Below, piece after piece: positions 8,347-16,641 of a stretch of DNA of 64,000 nucleotides. The stretch is from Cryobacterium luteum (lineage in GTDB: Bacteria; Actinomycetota; Actinomycetes; Actinomycetales; Microbacteriaceae). Both the position numbers and the translations under genes were made by a program. The stretch covers positions 62,001-126,000 of the forward strand of contig NZ_FOCN01000007.1 of assembly GCF_900110125.1 (NCBI RefSeq), in the 5' to 3' direction. The first letter of the stretch is position 1. Every line of letters begins with the position of its first letter. The notes beneath the pieces were generated by a model, which ran no database searches, had not been told where the DNA came from, and was given only the letters and a program-made list of their open reading frames with translations.

Positions 8347-9260
8347 AGACAACCCGCCTGCTCGCGGCATCCGCTGCACTGCTGGCTGTTGGCCTGGTGC
8401 TGAGCGGATGCTCCGCCACCCCCACCGCGCCCGCCGCGAACGCGCACAGCGACTCGGTCGTACTGCAGAACGACCTGCAATACGGCACCGCTAAAGGGGA
8501 GAAATTGCTGCTGAACGCCTGTCTGCCCAAGGGCGGGAACACACCCACCGCGGCGGTGATCCTCATTCACGGTGGCGGTTTCGACAGCGGCACCAAGGAC
8601 TTCGGCGGTATGACCGCGCTGTGCTCCGAGCTGGCCGACGGCGGACTCGCCGCCTTCTCGGTGGATTACCGCCTCGCCCCGAAATTCGCCTACCCGGCGC
8701 AGGTGAATGACGTCACCGACGCGCTCGAATGGTTGCGTGACCCGGCCCAGGTCGCCAAGTTCGGCATCGATCCCGAACGCATCGGACTGTTCGGCAGCTC
8801 CGCCGGCGCGATCATCGCTTCCTCGATCGGAACGAACGGCACCGGCAACCTCACCGGCGGCGACCGGGTCGCTGCGGTCGTGGCGTTGTCACCGGCGGTC
8901 GACCTGACCGAGACGGGACTGTTGCTCGGCGACCCGTCGAAAATGGCGATCGCCTCAATTCTGCAATACCTCGGCTGCGACGAGTTTCGAGCGTGCCCGA
9001 ATGCCCGTGATGCATCGCCGTTGTACTCCGTCGACCCGACCGACCCGCCGTTTTACATCGCCATGTCGAAAAAAGAACTTGTTCCCGTCGAGCAGGGGCA
9101 GGCCATGGCGTCCGCTCTCACGGCGGTCGGCGTGCCCGTCACTCTCGACGTGAAACCCGGTGAACGACACGCATTGGAGCTCCTCGACGAGGCAACGCGA
9201 GCGAGCATTCGTCAGTATCTCATTGACAATCTGGTTAAATCCTCAACACGGACTGATTAA
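8343..9260 (+). CDS. Alpha/beta hydrolase lipoprotein (esterase/deacylase-like)
   Basis: Secreted lipoprotein of 305 residues with a signal peptide ending in lipobox LSGC (Cys about 23). The hydrolase fold has the oxyanion motif HGGGF, the nucleophile elbow GLFGSSAGA and a late histidine in GERHALELL, as in the HSL/acetyl-esterase group. It is translationally coupled (GTGA overlap) to the preceding acyltransferase, so the pair may add and remove the same ester decoration on the extracellular polysaccharide. That substrate is inferred from context. Confidence 0.82.
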   Translation: MKTTRLLAASAALLAVGLVLSGCSATPTAPAANAHSDSVVLQNDLQYGTAKGEKLLLNACLPKGGNTPTAAVILIHGGGFDSGTKDFGGMTALCSELADGGLAAFSVDYRLAPKFAYPAQVNDVTDALEWLRDPAQVAKFGIDPERIGLFGSSAGAIIASSIGTNGTGNLTGGDRVAAVVALSPAVDLTETGLLLGDPSKMAIASILQYLGCDEFRACPNARDASPLYSVDPTDPPFYIAMSKKELVPVEQGQAMASALTAVGVPVTLDVKPGERHALELLDEATRASIRQYLIDNLVKSSTRTD

Positions 9261-9296
9261 ATCCTCAACATCGGCGGTTCAAAAGTGAGGATTTTT
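9259..9296 (+). terminator. Rho-independent terminator after the esterase gene
   Basis: Stem AAATCCTCA (9259-9267) pairs with TGAGGATTT (9286-9294), followed by a short T run. It begins inside the stop codon. A 14-bp direct repeat, TTAAATCCTCAACA, at 9235-9248 and 9257-9270 duplicates the left arm. Confidence 0.75.
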
Positions 9297-9365
9297 ATGC
9301 CAACATAGGGTCCTGTCGTTGTGCACCCGAAGCACGACGCGTCAATCGCGCGGGGAGAAGCACGT

Positions 9366-10841
9366 ATGGAATTCAAACGCCTGGTTCGAATTATGCGAAA
9401 GCGATGGATTCTCATCGTTGCATTCGTCCTGCTCGGGCTGGTCGGCGCAGCGGCAGCCGCGCTGGTGACCCCGGTGCAATACGAATCCGCCACCCGGGTG
9501 TTTGTGGCCGCACAGATTCAGAACGGGTCCACACCCGGCGATCTGGTGCAGGGCAACAACTTCGTCGTGCAGAAACTGCCCTACTACCTTGACGTCGCAA
9601 CAAGCCCCCGCGTGCTCGACCCCGTCATTTCGAGTCTGAACCTCGACGAGAGCGCGGTCGACCTGGCCCAGCGCGTCACGGCCACGACCGAGCCCGGCTC
9701 AGCCGTCATCGAGATCGCTGCCCTCGCCTCCTCAGCGGATGCCGCCCAGCAGCTCGCGCAGGCCGTCTCGGAAAGCTTCACCGACGTCGTCATCAACCAG
9801 CTGGAAACGCCGGCCGACGGCGGCGCGAGCCCGGTCACGGTCGGAGTGCTCGACCCGGCCGTCGCCCCCGACAACCCCGCACTGCCCCAGCTCTACCTCA
9901 ACCTCGCCGTCGGTGTGCTCATCGGTCTGCTGGTCGGGCTGGTGACCGCGCTCATCCTCGGCCTGCTCGACCGCCGCATCTACAACCGCGACGACATCGA
10001 GCGCCTCACCGTCGTACCGGTGCTCGGCGGTATTCCGCTCGAAGCCCGCGCCACGCCGATCATCTCACCGGACGGCGCGAGCAGCGCCCGCGCTGAGGCG
10101 TTCAGAGTGCTGCGTACCAACCTGGAATTCGCCGATGCCGATACCAGCCGCCGTAGCCTCGTGGTGACTTCCTCGGTAACGGGGGAGGGCAAGACCACGA
10201 CCCTGGTGAACCTCGCCATCGTGCTGGCCCAGAGCGGCGCGACCGTCGCCGTGATCGACGCCGACCTGCGCACGCCCCGGCTTGCCGACTACCTCGGCCT
10301 CGACGCTGATCGCGGCCTCACCGAGGTGCTTCTCGGCGACGTGCAGCTCAAGGAATCCCTGCAATCGTGGGGCACGCAGCATCCGCTCACCGTGCTGTCG
10401 TCGGGAAAGATCCCCACCAACCCGAGCGAACTGCTCGGATCGACCGCCATGGGCACCGTGCTCGACGTGCTCAGCAGCAGCTACGACTACGTGCTCATCG
10501 ACGCCCCGTCGGTGCTCGCGGTGACCGACGCCGCCGTGCTCAGCCGGTGGACCGGCGGCACCTTACTCGTCGTCGGCGCGAACCGGGTGCGCGAACCCGA
10601 ACTGCTCGCCGCCTTCGACGCCCTCGAAGCGGTCGGAACCACGCCCCTCGGCGTCGTTCTCGCCATGGTTCCCACCCGCGGCCCCGACGCGCTCGTGCGT
10701 GACGGCGGGTTCGCGGCTGCGATGCGTCCGGCTCCCCGTGCCCCCCGAACCGTCGACGGTCGACCGAGCGACGCGAGCCGTACCATCTCGCCCGACAGCG
10801 AGTCGGCTCCGACCGAAGCCCAACAACGCGTCACCTGGTAG
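9366..10841 (+). CDS. Wzz/capsular polysaccharide co-polymerase fused to CpsD/BY-kinase-like ATPase
   Basis: Controls chain length and export of Wzy-made polysaccharide. The ATG at 9366 follows GGGGAGA (9352-9358); 491 residues. Residues about 1-200 form the Wzz domain with helices at about 16-38 and 175-198 bracketing the extracellular part. Residues about 235-440 form a tyrosine-kinase-type ATPase with Walker A (SVTGEGKTT, about 270), Walker A' (IDADLRTPR, about 300) and Walker B (VLIDAPS, about 376). The C-terminal tail (APTEAQQRVTW) has no tyrosine, whereas BY-kinases usually end in a tyrosine cluster that is autophosphorylated. The ATPase may therefore act without that switch. Confidence 0.88.
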   Translation: MEFKRLVRIMRKRWILIVAFVLLGLVGAAAAALVTPVQYESATRVFVAAQIQNGSTPGDLVQGNNFVVQKLPYYLDVATSPRVLDPVISSLNLDESAVDLAQRVTATTEPGSAVIEIAALASSADAAQQLAQAVSESFTDVVINQLETPADGGASPVTVGVLDPAVAPDNPALPQLYLNLAVGVLIGLLVGLVTALILGLLDRRIYNRDDIERLTVVPVLGGIPLEARATPIISPDGASSARAEAFRVLRTNLEFADADTSRRSLVVTSSVTGEGKTTTLVNLAIVLAQSGATVAVIDADLRTPRLADYLGLDADRGLTEVLLGDVQLKESLQSWGTQHPLTVLSSGKIPTNPSELLGSTAMGTVLDVLSSSYDYVLIDAPSVLAVTDAAVLSRWTGGTLLVVGANRVREPELLAAFDALEAVGTTPLGVVLAMVPTRGPDALVRDGGFAAAMRPAPRAPRTVDGRPSDASRTISPDSESAPTEAQQRVTW

Positions 10842-10863
10842 CTGACCCGTCCCATCCGTATAG

Positions 10864-10889
10864 CGCACGTTCGAAGACGCACGTTCGAA
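10864..10889 (+). promoter_or_regulatory. Tandem CGCACGTTCGAA direct repeat upstream of the glycosyltransferase operon
   Basis: Two identical 12-mers (10864-10875 and 10878-10889), 14 bp apart start to start, lie 36 bp before the next gene. Each contains the TTCGAA palindrome. Placement suggests an operator or promoter-proximal site. The spacing does not fit the SOS box. Confidence 0.35.
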
Positions 10890-10924
10890 TCAGTTCTACA
10901 AGGCTTTACCCGAAGGGAGTCTCA

Positions 10925-11911
10925 GTGTCCGTTCACCCGTCTTACCCGATAAATCCGTCGCCCTCCCGGCAGCGGAAGCTTCTGCTCGTCGCCTCCACCG
11001 GCGGGCACCTGGCCCAGCTGGTGCGGCTGGCGCCGGGGCTCGGCGCCTCGCCCAGTTCGCTTTGGGTCACCTTTGATTCCATGCAGAGCCGCTCGCTGCT
11101 GGCCGGCCAACGGCGCATCCACGTGCCGTACGTGCGCCCCAGGGACTACCTCGGCATGATGCGAGCGGCCGGCATCGTGCGCCGCGTGCTCAAGCACGAA
11201 ACCTTTGAGGGCGCCGTGAGTACCGGCGCCGGCCTCGCCGTCGCCGCGCTTCCGCAGGCCGCGATCAGCGGCGTACCGAGCCTGTACATCGAGAGCGTCT
11301 CCCGCGTCGAGGGCCCATCGCTCAGCGGGCGGATGCTCGCCGCCAGCCACCTGGTCAGCGTGCGCACCCAGCATCCCGCGTGGGCCACCAATCGCTGGCA
11401 AACCCACCCGAGCGTGCTGTCCACCTACCATTCGTTGATCCGGCCCGCGCCGGAGCGCCCCAGACTGTTCGTTACCCTCGGCACCATCGAGGGCTATCGA
11501 TTCGACTCCCTCGTGGATGCGGTGCTTGCGACCGGCCTGGCCGATGAGCACACCGTCTGGCAGCTCGGCTTCACCACCGACCGCACCGACCTCCTCGGCC
11601 AGGTGCACCAGATGATGCCGAGCGCGCAGTTCATCGACGCCGCGCTCAACGCCGACGTCGTGATCACCCACGCCGGCGTCGGCACGTTCATGGGGCTGCT
11701 CGAAATGGGCATCTTCCCGGTGATCGTGACCCGCCGCAAGCACCGTAGCGAACACGTCGACGACCACCAAATGCAGATCGCCGAGCTCGCCGAGTACCTT
11801 GGGGTTGCCAGGGCCGTTGACGCGCCGGACCTGACGGCCGACGTCATCCGCTTCGCTGCCGGACGTGCCATCGACACCGGGGTGCGTATTCCGCTGCCCA
11901 GCGAGCGATGA
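10925..11911 (+). CDS. Alg14/Alg13-like fused glycosyltransferase (PssD-PssE type)
   Basis: Predicted membrane-associated glycosyltransferase of 328 residues that adds a sugar to a lipid-linked intermediate. The N-terminal half is Alg14/PssD-like (LLVASTGGHLAQL at about 20-32, then a GVPSLYIES segment). The C-terminal half is Alg13/PssE/EpsE-like, with LFVTLGT at about 181 and THAGVGTFMGLLEMG near 245. Many bacteria encode these halves as two genes, so here they are joined. The GTG start follows GAAGGGAG. Its stop overlaps the next start (ATGA), beginning a three-gene coupled set. Confidence 0.82.
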   Translation: MSVHPSYPINPSPSRQRKLLLVASTGGHLAQLVRLAPGLGASPSSLWVTFDSMQSRSLLAGQRRIHVPYVRPRDYLGMMRAAGIVRRVLKHETFEGAVSTGAGLAVAALPQAAISGVPSLYIESVSRVEGPSLSGRMLAASHLVSVRTQHPAWATNRWQTHPSVLSTYHSLIRPAPERPRLFVTLGTIEGYRFDSLVDAVLATGLADEHTVWQLGFTTDRTDLLGQVHQMMPSAQFIDAALNADVVITHAGVGTFMGLLEMGIFPVIVTRRKHRSEHVDDHQMQIAELAEYLGVARAVDAPDLTADVIRFAAGRAIDTGVRIPLPSER

Positions 11912-13011
11912 GGCAACCAGCGCTGCAGCAGCGGATGCGGCGTGACATCTTCGTACCCGCCCGCGGACAGTTCGACAACATCGGCGACATTCTGCTGCGT
12001 CGCCAATTGCTCGACTGGCTCCGCGCGAGCGGCCCGCTGCACGTCTATGTCGGCGACGCCCCCGACGGATATGCCGAGGGCCTCGGCCTCGGGCCCGATG
12101 ACGTGCAGTACCGTTCGTTTCGCCGCTGGTACCTGGCGGCGCTTGCGAGTGCGGCACGCGGACGGGCCTCCTACGTGTTCAAGCCGGGCGAGATTCAACT
12201 CACCCTGGTCGGCATGAAGGAACACCTCGCCATGCTGCCGGTGCTCGCTCTGGTTCGCGCCCGGCACGGCCGCGTCGCCCGGGTCGGGGTCGGCAGCCGA
12301 AACTTCGCGCCGCTGCCGCGTGCCCTGATGGGGCCGTCGATCGCGCTGTCCAACGTGTCGCTGTGGCGGGATGCGGCCACGGCCGGGTATCTCGGGCAGG
12401 GCCGCGTCATGCCGGATCTGGCCTTCGCCGGCGCCGGGGCGAACCAAGCGCGTGACGTTCCGGTGGAGAGACGCGACGTGCTCGTCGTGTCGATGCGCTC
12501 CGACCTCGACTACCCGAACAGTGCCTGGCTGGCCGGCGTGCGCACCGTCGCGGACGACAACGGCCTTGAGATCTGGTGCGTCACCCAGGTATTGCGCGAT
12601 GACGAGAAGTGCGGCCAGCTCGCCGCCGACCTCGGCGGGCAGGCGCTGCGCTGGAACGGCACCGGGCACGACGAGCAGGAGCAGCGTCTGCGCGCCCTGT
12701 ATCGGCGGGCGGCGATCGCCGTGAGCGATCGCCTGCACGTACTCGTCGGCGCTCTCACCGAGGGGGCGGTTCCGGCCGCGCTTTTGGTGGATGGCAAATC
12801 AGACAAGATCGCCCGTCACTTCGCCGCCGCCGGACTGCACGACGTGAGCATTATCAGCGCCGGATTATCGGCCGCTGAGATTGCGGGACGGCTGCAGAAC
12901 CTGCTCGGCCGTCGCACAGCCATTCTGGCCGGACTGGCCGAGGCACAGAACGAACTGCAGACCGTGCGCCGCCTGCTCGACCAGGTGCTGACGATCGAAA
13001 GCGTGCGGTGA
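11908..13011 (+). CDS. Polysaccharide pyruvyltransferase family protein (copy 1)
   Basis: Family member of WcaK/CsaB/EpsI pyruvyltransferases, which transfer pyruvate from phosphoenolpyruvate to form ketals on polysaccharide sugars. The 367 residues show GQFDNIGDILLRRQLLDWL near the N-terminus and DRLHVLVGALTEGAVPAALL with a following GKSDKIARHF near residue 240-265, the usual C-terminal donor-site region. It overlaps both neighbours by 4 bp (ATGA and GTGA), so it belongs to the same operon as the two glycosyltransferases. It is closely similar in layout to the protein at 22403-23452. Confidence 0.8.
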   Translation: MRQPALQQRMRRDIFVPARGQFDNIGDILLRRQLLDWLRASGPLHVYVGDAPDGYAEGLGLGPDDVQYRSFRRWYLAALASAARGRASYVFKPGEIQLTLVGMKEHLAMLPVLALVRARHGRVARVGVGSRNFAPLPRALMGPSIALSNVSLWRDAATAGYLGQGRVMPDLAFAGAGANQARDVPVERRDVLVVSMRSDLDYPNSAWLAGVRTVADDNGLEIWCVTQVLRDDEKCGQLAADLGGQALRWNGTGHDEQEQRLRALYRRAAIAVSDRLHVLVGALTEGAVPAALLVDGKSDKIARHFAAAGLHDVSIISAGLSAAEIAGRLQNLLGRRTAILAGLAEAQNELQTVRRLLDQVLTIESVR

Positions 13012-14231
13012 GCCTCGCCGAACCCGGTGACACGCAGCCGATCGACACCGAACCGATCACCCTGGGGCCGCCGGCCATCACGAAGCCCTCGGCTACTCCC
13101 GCTGCCGGTACCCATCCGCAGTCGACCCCGGTTCCCGTCCCGCCCGTCCACTCGCCGCCGATCGAACGGCTGCTCTCGGTGCACATCGGGCGCAGCGGGG
13201 AGGTCGCCGGCGGCATGAGCCAGGTCGTCAACGGGTATCTGGCGCATTCCTTCGCCGACTTCGACCTGCGCATGATTTCTTCGCGCGACGGCAGTGGCGG
13301 GGCACGGGCCGTCGCCGTGGCGGCATCCGCCGGCTGGAAGGTGCTGCGGCTGGCCGACCCGGGACGCACCGTGGTGGTCGCTCACCTGTCGCAGGGCGGG
13401 TCCTTCGCCCGCGAGGGCGCGTTGCTGGCCCTCGCCCAGGCCCGCGGCTTTGCCACGGTGGCGCAATTGCACGGCAGTTCCTTCGCCGATTTCGCCCAGA
13501 AGCGCCCCGGCTTGGTCGGGCGTGTGCTGCGCGCGGCCGATGTGGTGCTCACCCTCTCGGCCGAGTCGAGCGCTGCGGCCGCCGAATTCGTGCCGGGGGA
13601 GCGGGTTGTGCTCGTGCCGAACGCGGTCGCCGACGGTGTGCAGCGCGAGATCGAACCGCTCGTCGTGTTCGGCGGTGCGGTCAGCACACGTAAGGGCGTA
13701 GACGTGCTCGCGGCGGCGTGGCAGCGGCTCGCGCCGGATCATCCGCTGTGGCGACTCGTCATAGCCGGCCCGATCGTCGACCAGCCGGCGGTGCCGCTCA
13801 CCCGTGGCGAATTCGTGGGAGCGCTCAGTCATGAGGCGCTGATGAAATTGTTGGAGCGATCGTCGATCGCGGTGTTGCCCTCGCGCGACGAGGCGATGCC
13901 CATGTTCATTCTCGAAGCGATGGCCCGCAACAACTGTGTGGTCGCGACCCGGGTCGGCGGCGTGCCGGCCGTGCTGGCGAACGGCGTGGGGGTGATCGTG
14001 GAACCGGGTGACGTCGACTCGCTCGAGGCGGCGCTGCAGCGGGCGATAACGGATGCCGTCTGGCGCGCCAAAAAGGCGGATCTGGCCAGATCCGCCTTTG
14101 AGACCACCTATTCGGCGGCCGCTGTCTTTCCGCTGGTCGAGCGCAGCTGGAGGACTGCGCTCGACCGCCGATCAGACCGGGTGGTTAAGAAAGGCACGCC
14201 AGGTTTGAGAAGCCCGAGCCCGCAGCCGTGA
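13008..14231 (+). CDS. Glycosyltransferase family 4 protein
   Basis: Cytoplasmic GT-B retaining glycosyltransferase (407 residues, GTG start overlapping the previous stop). The first 45 residues are a Pro/Thr-rich extension. The acceptor domain contains GRSGEVAGGMSQVV and VAQLHGSSFADF; the donor domain contains FGGAVSTRKGVDVLAAAW and the E-x7-E region PSRDEAMPMFILEAMA. Near the C-terminus a perfect 28-bp palindrome (14072-14099) lies inside the codons for KKADLARSAF. The last 47 bp overlap the 3' end of the convergent beta-helix gene. Confidence 0.87.
   Translation: MSLAEPGDTQPIDTEPITLGPPAITKPSATPAAGTHPQSTPVPVPPVHSPPIERLLSVHIGRSGEVAGGMSQVVNGYLAHSFADFDLRMISSRDGSGGARAVAVAASAGWKVLRLADPGRTVVVAHLSQGGSFAREGALLALAQARGFATVAQLHGSSFADFAQKRPGLVGRVLRAADVVLTLSAESSAAAAEFVPGERVVLVPNAVADGVQREIEPLVVFGGAVSTRKGVDVLAAAWQRLAPDHPLWRLVIAGPIVDQPAVPLTRGEFVGALSHEALMKLLERSSIAVLPSRDEAMPMFILEAMARNNCVVATRVGGVPAVLANGVGVIVEPGDVDSLEAALQRAITDAVWRAKKADLARSAFETTYSAAAVFPLVERSWRTALDRRSDRVVKKGTPGLRSPSPQP
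14072..14099. repeat. Perfect 28-bp palindrome inside the GT4 gene
   Basis: Arms AAAGGCGGATCTGG and CCAGATCCGCCTTT meet without a spacer and end in TTT. It lies about 130 bp before the GT4 stop and just beyond the 3' end of the convergent beta-helix gene. It could therefore act as a terminator for that gene read on the minus strand. Confidence 0.6.
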
Positions 14232-16122
14232 CAGTGTTCGAGCAGTAGACCTTGGTGCCGCTGGCGCCCTTGCTACCCTGCTCGTGAATGAAGAAGCCGT
14301 AGCCGGTGGCGCCGACCGGAGCTGTGTTGCCGTAGAAGCTGTTGCGCAGGCCCCAGCCGGCGACACTCCCGTTCACCGCGAAGCCGTGCACGGTGCTGTT
14401 TTTGCCGGTGTTGTTGTAAATGCTCCAGTCGTTGCCCTTGACCTTGACCCATTCCTCGGCTCGCGGCATGGCTGCGGCGCCGTCGATGACGTTATCGCGA
14501 ATGATGCCGGCCGAGGTGCCTTCCTTGACCTCGATCGGCTGGGCGCCGGTGAGGCTGATGTTATTGCCCATGAGCAGGGTGCGGTCGGTACGGTCGGGCT
14601 GGCAGCTGGTCTGGGCGCACCAGTTGTTCTCGGATGTGCCGATGTAGATGCCCTCACCGTAGAACGGGTCGCGCTTGCCGGTGTTCTTGATGGTGTTGCC
14701 GACGACCTTGCTGTCGGTGGTGAACGCACGCAGGTGAATGCCCTCGTAGCCGATGTTGTCGACGAGCGTGTCCGCGATTGTGACGTTGCTGCTGCGGATG
14801 ACGCTGATGCCCTTGAGGCTGTTGGTCACGGTCATGCCCGCAATGACGAGGTTGGACGAGTTGGAGATCTGAATCCCGTGGTTGTTCTGCACGCTTCCGG
14901 GGTTGACGACGGCGTTCCGGGGGCCGCAGATCCAGATCGGGTTGGCAGCGGTTCCGTTCGCGGTCATGTTGACCTGCTCGTTGTAGGTTCCGGGAGCCAT
15001 CTTGATGACGGTTCCGGGCTTGGCCTGCTGAACGGCGGCCATGAGCTCCCGAGCCGTGGTCACGGTGACGGTCGCTGCCGGGCAGTCGGCGTAGCGGTGG
15101 GTGCTGATTGGTGCCGGGCTCGGCGCGGTGCTCGGCACGGCCGACACGATGAACGCGTCGACGATGCTGCTGGTACCGGTGGAGCGGGCATCCTTCTGGC
15201 CGGTGCGGGTCACCGTGATGGTGTGCTGGCCGGCCGACAGGCTCGTCGTGCTGAATGCCTTCTGCTTGTAGGCGGTGGTGGCCGAATAGCCGTTGACCGT
15301 GGCGACGGTCTGGCCGTCAATGGCGATATTGCTCGTACCGGAGCTGCTGGTCAGGCGGGTGATGAAGGCCACGCTCGTGCCCTGGAAGGTGAATGAAGCG
15401 CTTCCGGCCGTTGTGGTGAACTGAACTCCGCCGCCGGAGTCGCTGGCCGACCCGGAGGTGCGCCAGGTGCCGGCGTACTTGACCTGAGCTGACTCACTGT
15501 CGAACGTGGTCGAGCCGGCCGTAGCCTCGACCGGGGCTGTTGTGGCGACGGGGGCCGCAGTGACGGGTGCGGTGACGGGTGCGGTGACGGGTGCCGGGGT
15601 CGGCGTGGTGGTGCTGGCCGGCGTGAGGGTGACGAAGGCGTCGATGATGCTGCTGGTACCGGTGGAGCGGGCATCCTTCTGGCCGGTGCGGCTGACCGTG
15701 ATGGTGTGCGTTCCGCTCGACAGGTTCGAGGTGCTGAAGAGGCTCTGCTGGTATTTGGTCGTGTCCGAGTAGCCGTTGACCGTGGCCACAACCTTGCCGT
15801 CGATCGAGACGGTGCTCGTACCCGAGCTGTTCGTGAGACGCGCGATGTAGGCCACGGTCGACCCGGTGAAGGTCAGTGAGGCGCTCGACGTTGCGGAGGC
15901 GAACTGCACGGACCCGCCGTTATCGGAGGGGGAGCCGGTGCTGCGCCAGGTGCCCGAGTACTTGATCTGGGTGGAGGTGCTGTCGATCACCGTGGTGCCG
16001 GCGGGCGCCGTCGCGGCGGAGGCCGATGCGACGCCGACGGGAAGGATGGCCGTGAGAGGAACCAGCGCGGCGATTGCGACGGCCGCAATGGTGGCACGTC
16101 GGGAAAAGCGGGGGAACAACAT
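14185..16122 (-). CDS. Secreted parallel beta-helix protein with two carbohydrate-binding-like repeats
   Basis: Exported protein of 645 residues. The ATG at 16122 is chosen because GGAAGG precedes it and a signal peptide (about residues 1-37, ending ASASA) follows at once. Two ~124-residue repeats occupy about 44-167 and 204-328, each with GTWR, a GT(S/V)VA-I-R block, (S/A)IDG, VNGYS and a closing DAF(V/I). They look like beta-sandwich sugar-binding domains. A Pro/Thr linker leads to a right-handed parallel beta-helix (about 343-645) starting HRYADCPAA, as in polysaccharide lyases and epimerases. A role in trimming, epimerising or binding the exopolysaccharide is inferred; no catalytic triad could be assigned. 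Confidence 0.85.
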   Translation of the reverse strand: MLFPRFSRRATIAAVAIAALVPLTAILPVGVASASAATAPAGTTVIDSTSTQIKYSGTWRSTGSPSDNGGSVQFASATSSASLTFTGSTVAYIARLTNSSGTSTVSIDGKVVATVNGYSDTTKYQQSLFSTSNLSSGTHTITVSRTGQKDARSTGTSSIIDAFVTLTPASTTTPTPAPVTAPVTAPVTAAPVATTAPVEATAGSTTFDSESAQVKYAGTWRTSGSASDSGGGVQFTTTAGSASFTFQGTSVAFITRLTSSSGTSNIAIDGQTVATVNGYSATTAYKQKAFSTTSLSAGQHTITVTRTGQKDARSTGTSSIVDAFIVSAVPSTAPSPAPISTHRYADCPAATVTVTTARELMAAVQQAKPGTVIKMAPGTYNEQVNMTANGTAANPIWICGPRNAVVNPGSVQNNHGIQISNSSNLVIAGMTVTNSLKGISVIRSSNVTIADTLVDNIGYEGIHLRAFTTDSKVVGNTIKNTGKRDPFYGEGIYIGTSENNWCAQTSCQPDRTDRTLLMGNNISLTGAQPIEVKEGTSAGIIRDNVIDGAAAMPRAEEWVKVKGNDWSIYNNTGKNSTVHGFAVNGSVAGWGLRNSFYGNTAPVGATGYGFFIHEQGSKGASGTKVYCSNTVTAAGSGFSNLACLS

Positions 16123-16590
16123 GGTGGGACCTTCCGGATGTTCATGGACGGGATGGTTACGTCCGTGAACCCGACGGGTCCCGACGCACATGATCTTCGT
16201 GATAGCCGGCGGTTGTGCTGCCGGTCTCACTTCGTCAATTAGCGTCTGAAGTGCTGCGCGTTGCCCGTGTGCAAATGGGTTTGTGGGCTTTCAACAAGCG
16301 GATGTTGAAGCCTCCGTCTCGCGGGGGAGCGCGCGAGACGTCGCGCCTCCCGGCGGCAGGCCCGGAGGGGAAACTGAGAAGACCTCTGGATTTGGCGCTG
16401 ACCAGTGTTATTGCCCATTGTGGGTTATGCCACACGAGCGAGGGCGTGAAGTTTGTGTCAGCGGGAACGGTTGGCAGCAGCGGCGTCCGTTATTCCTGTG
16501 AAAGTGCCTAGAGTGGTTTTGAAACTCTTGAGATTTTGTCAGCCCCGAAAATCAAACGTTGGCGGTGCATCCGGCGCCGTTTACAAAACA
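16123..16590. other. Intergenic region upstream of the first beta-helix gene
   Basis: About 470 bp with no convincing gene. It carries the leader of the beta-helix gene at 14185-16122. A CCTGTGAAAGTGCC motif (16495-16508) recurs upstream of the paralogue at 18550-18563, a similar distance from that start. Confidence 0.5.
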
Positions 16591-16627
16591 GGGCCCCCAG
16601 CGCGCTGGGACAGCGTGCTGGGGGCCC
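16591..16627 (-). terminator. Strong rho-independent terminator of the second beta-helix gene
   Basis: Arms GGGCCCCCAGC (16591-16601) and GCTGGGGGCCC (16617-16627) form an 11-bp GC stem just after the minus-strand stop at 16642. On the minus strand TGTTTTGT follows. Confidence 0.85.
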
Positions 16628-16641
16628 TTCAGACTCTTCGG

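Noticed and set aside
10871-10889. SOS box formed by the TTCGAA repeats
   Set aside because: TCGAA and TTCGA are 8 nt apart rather than the 6 expected of the actinobacterial SOS consensus.
10922-12157. Long minus-strand frame opposite the Alg14/13-like and pyruvyltransferase genes
   Set aside because: No recognisable domain, and the opposite strand holds conserved families with coupled starts.
15540-15600. Tandem ACGGGTGCGGTG units as a minisatellite or CRISPR-like array
   Set aside because: They encode the Pro/Thr/Val linker of the beta-helix protein; no spacers or direct-repeat structure of CRISPR.
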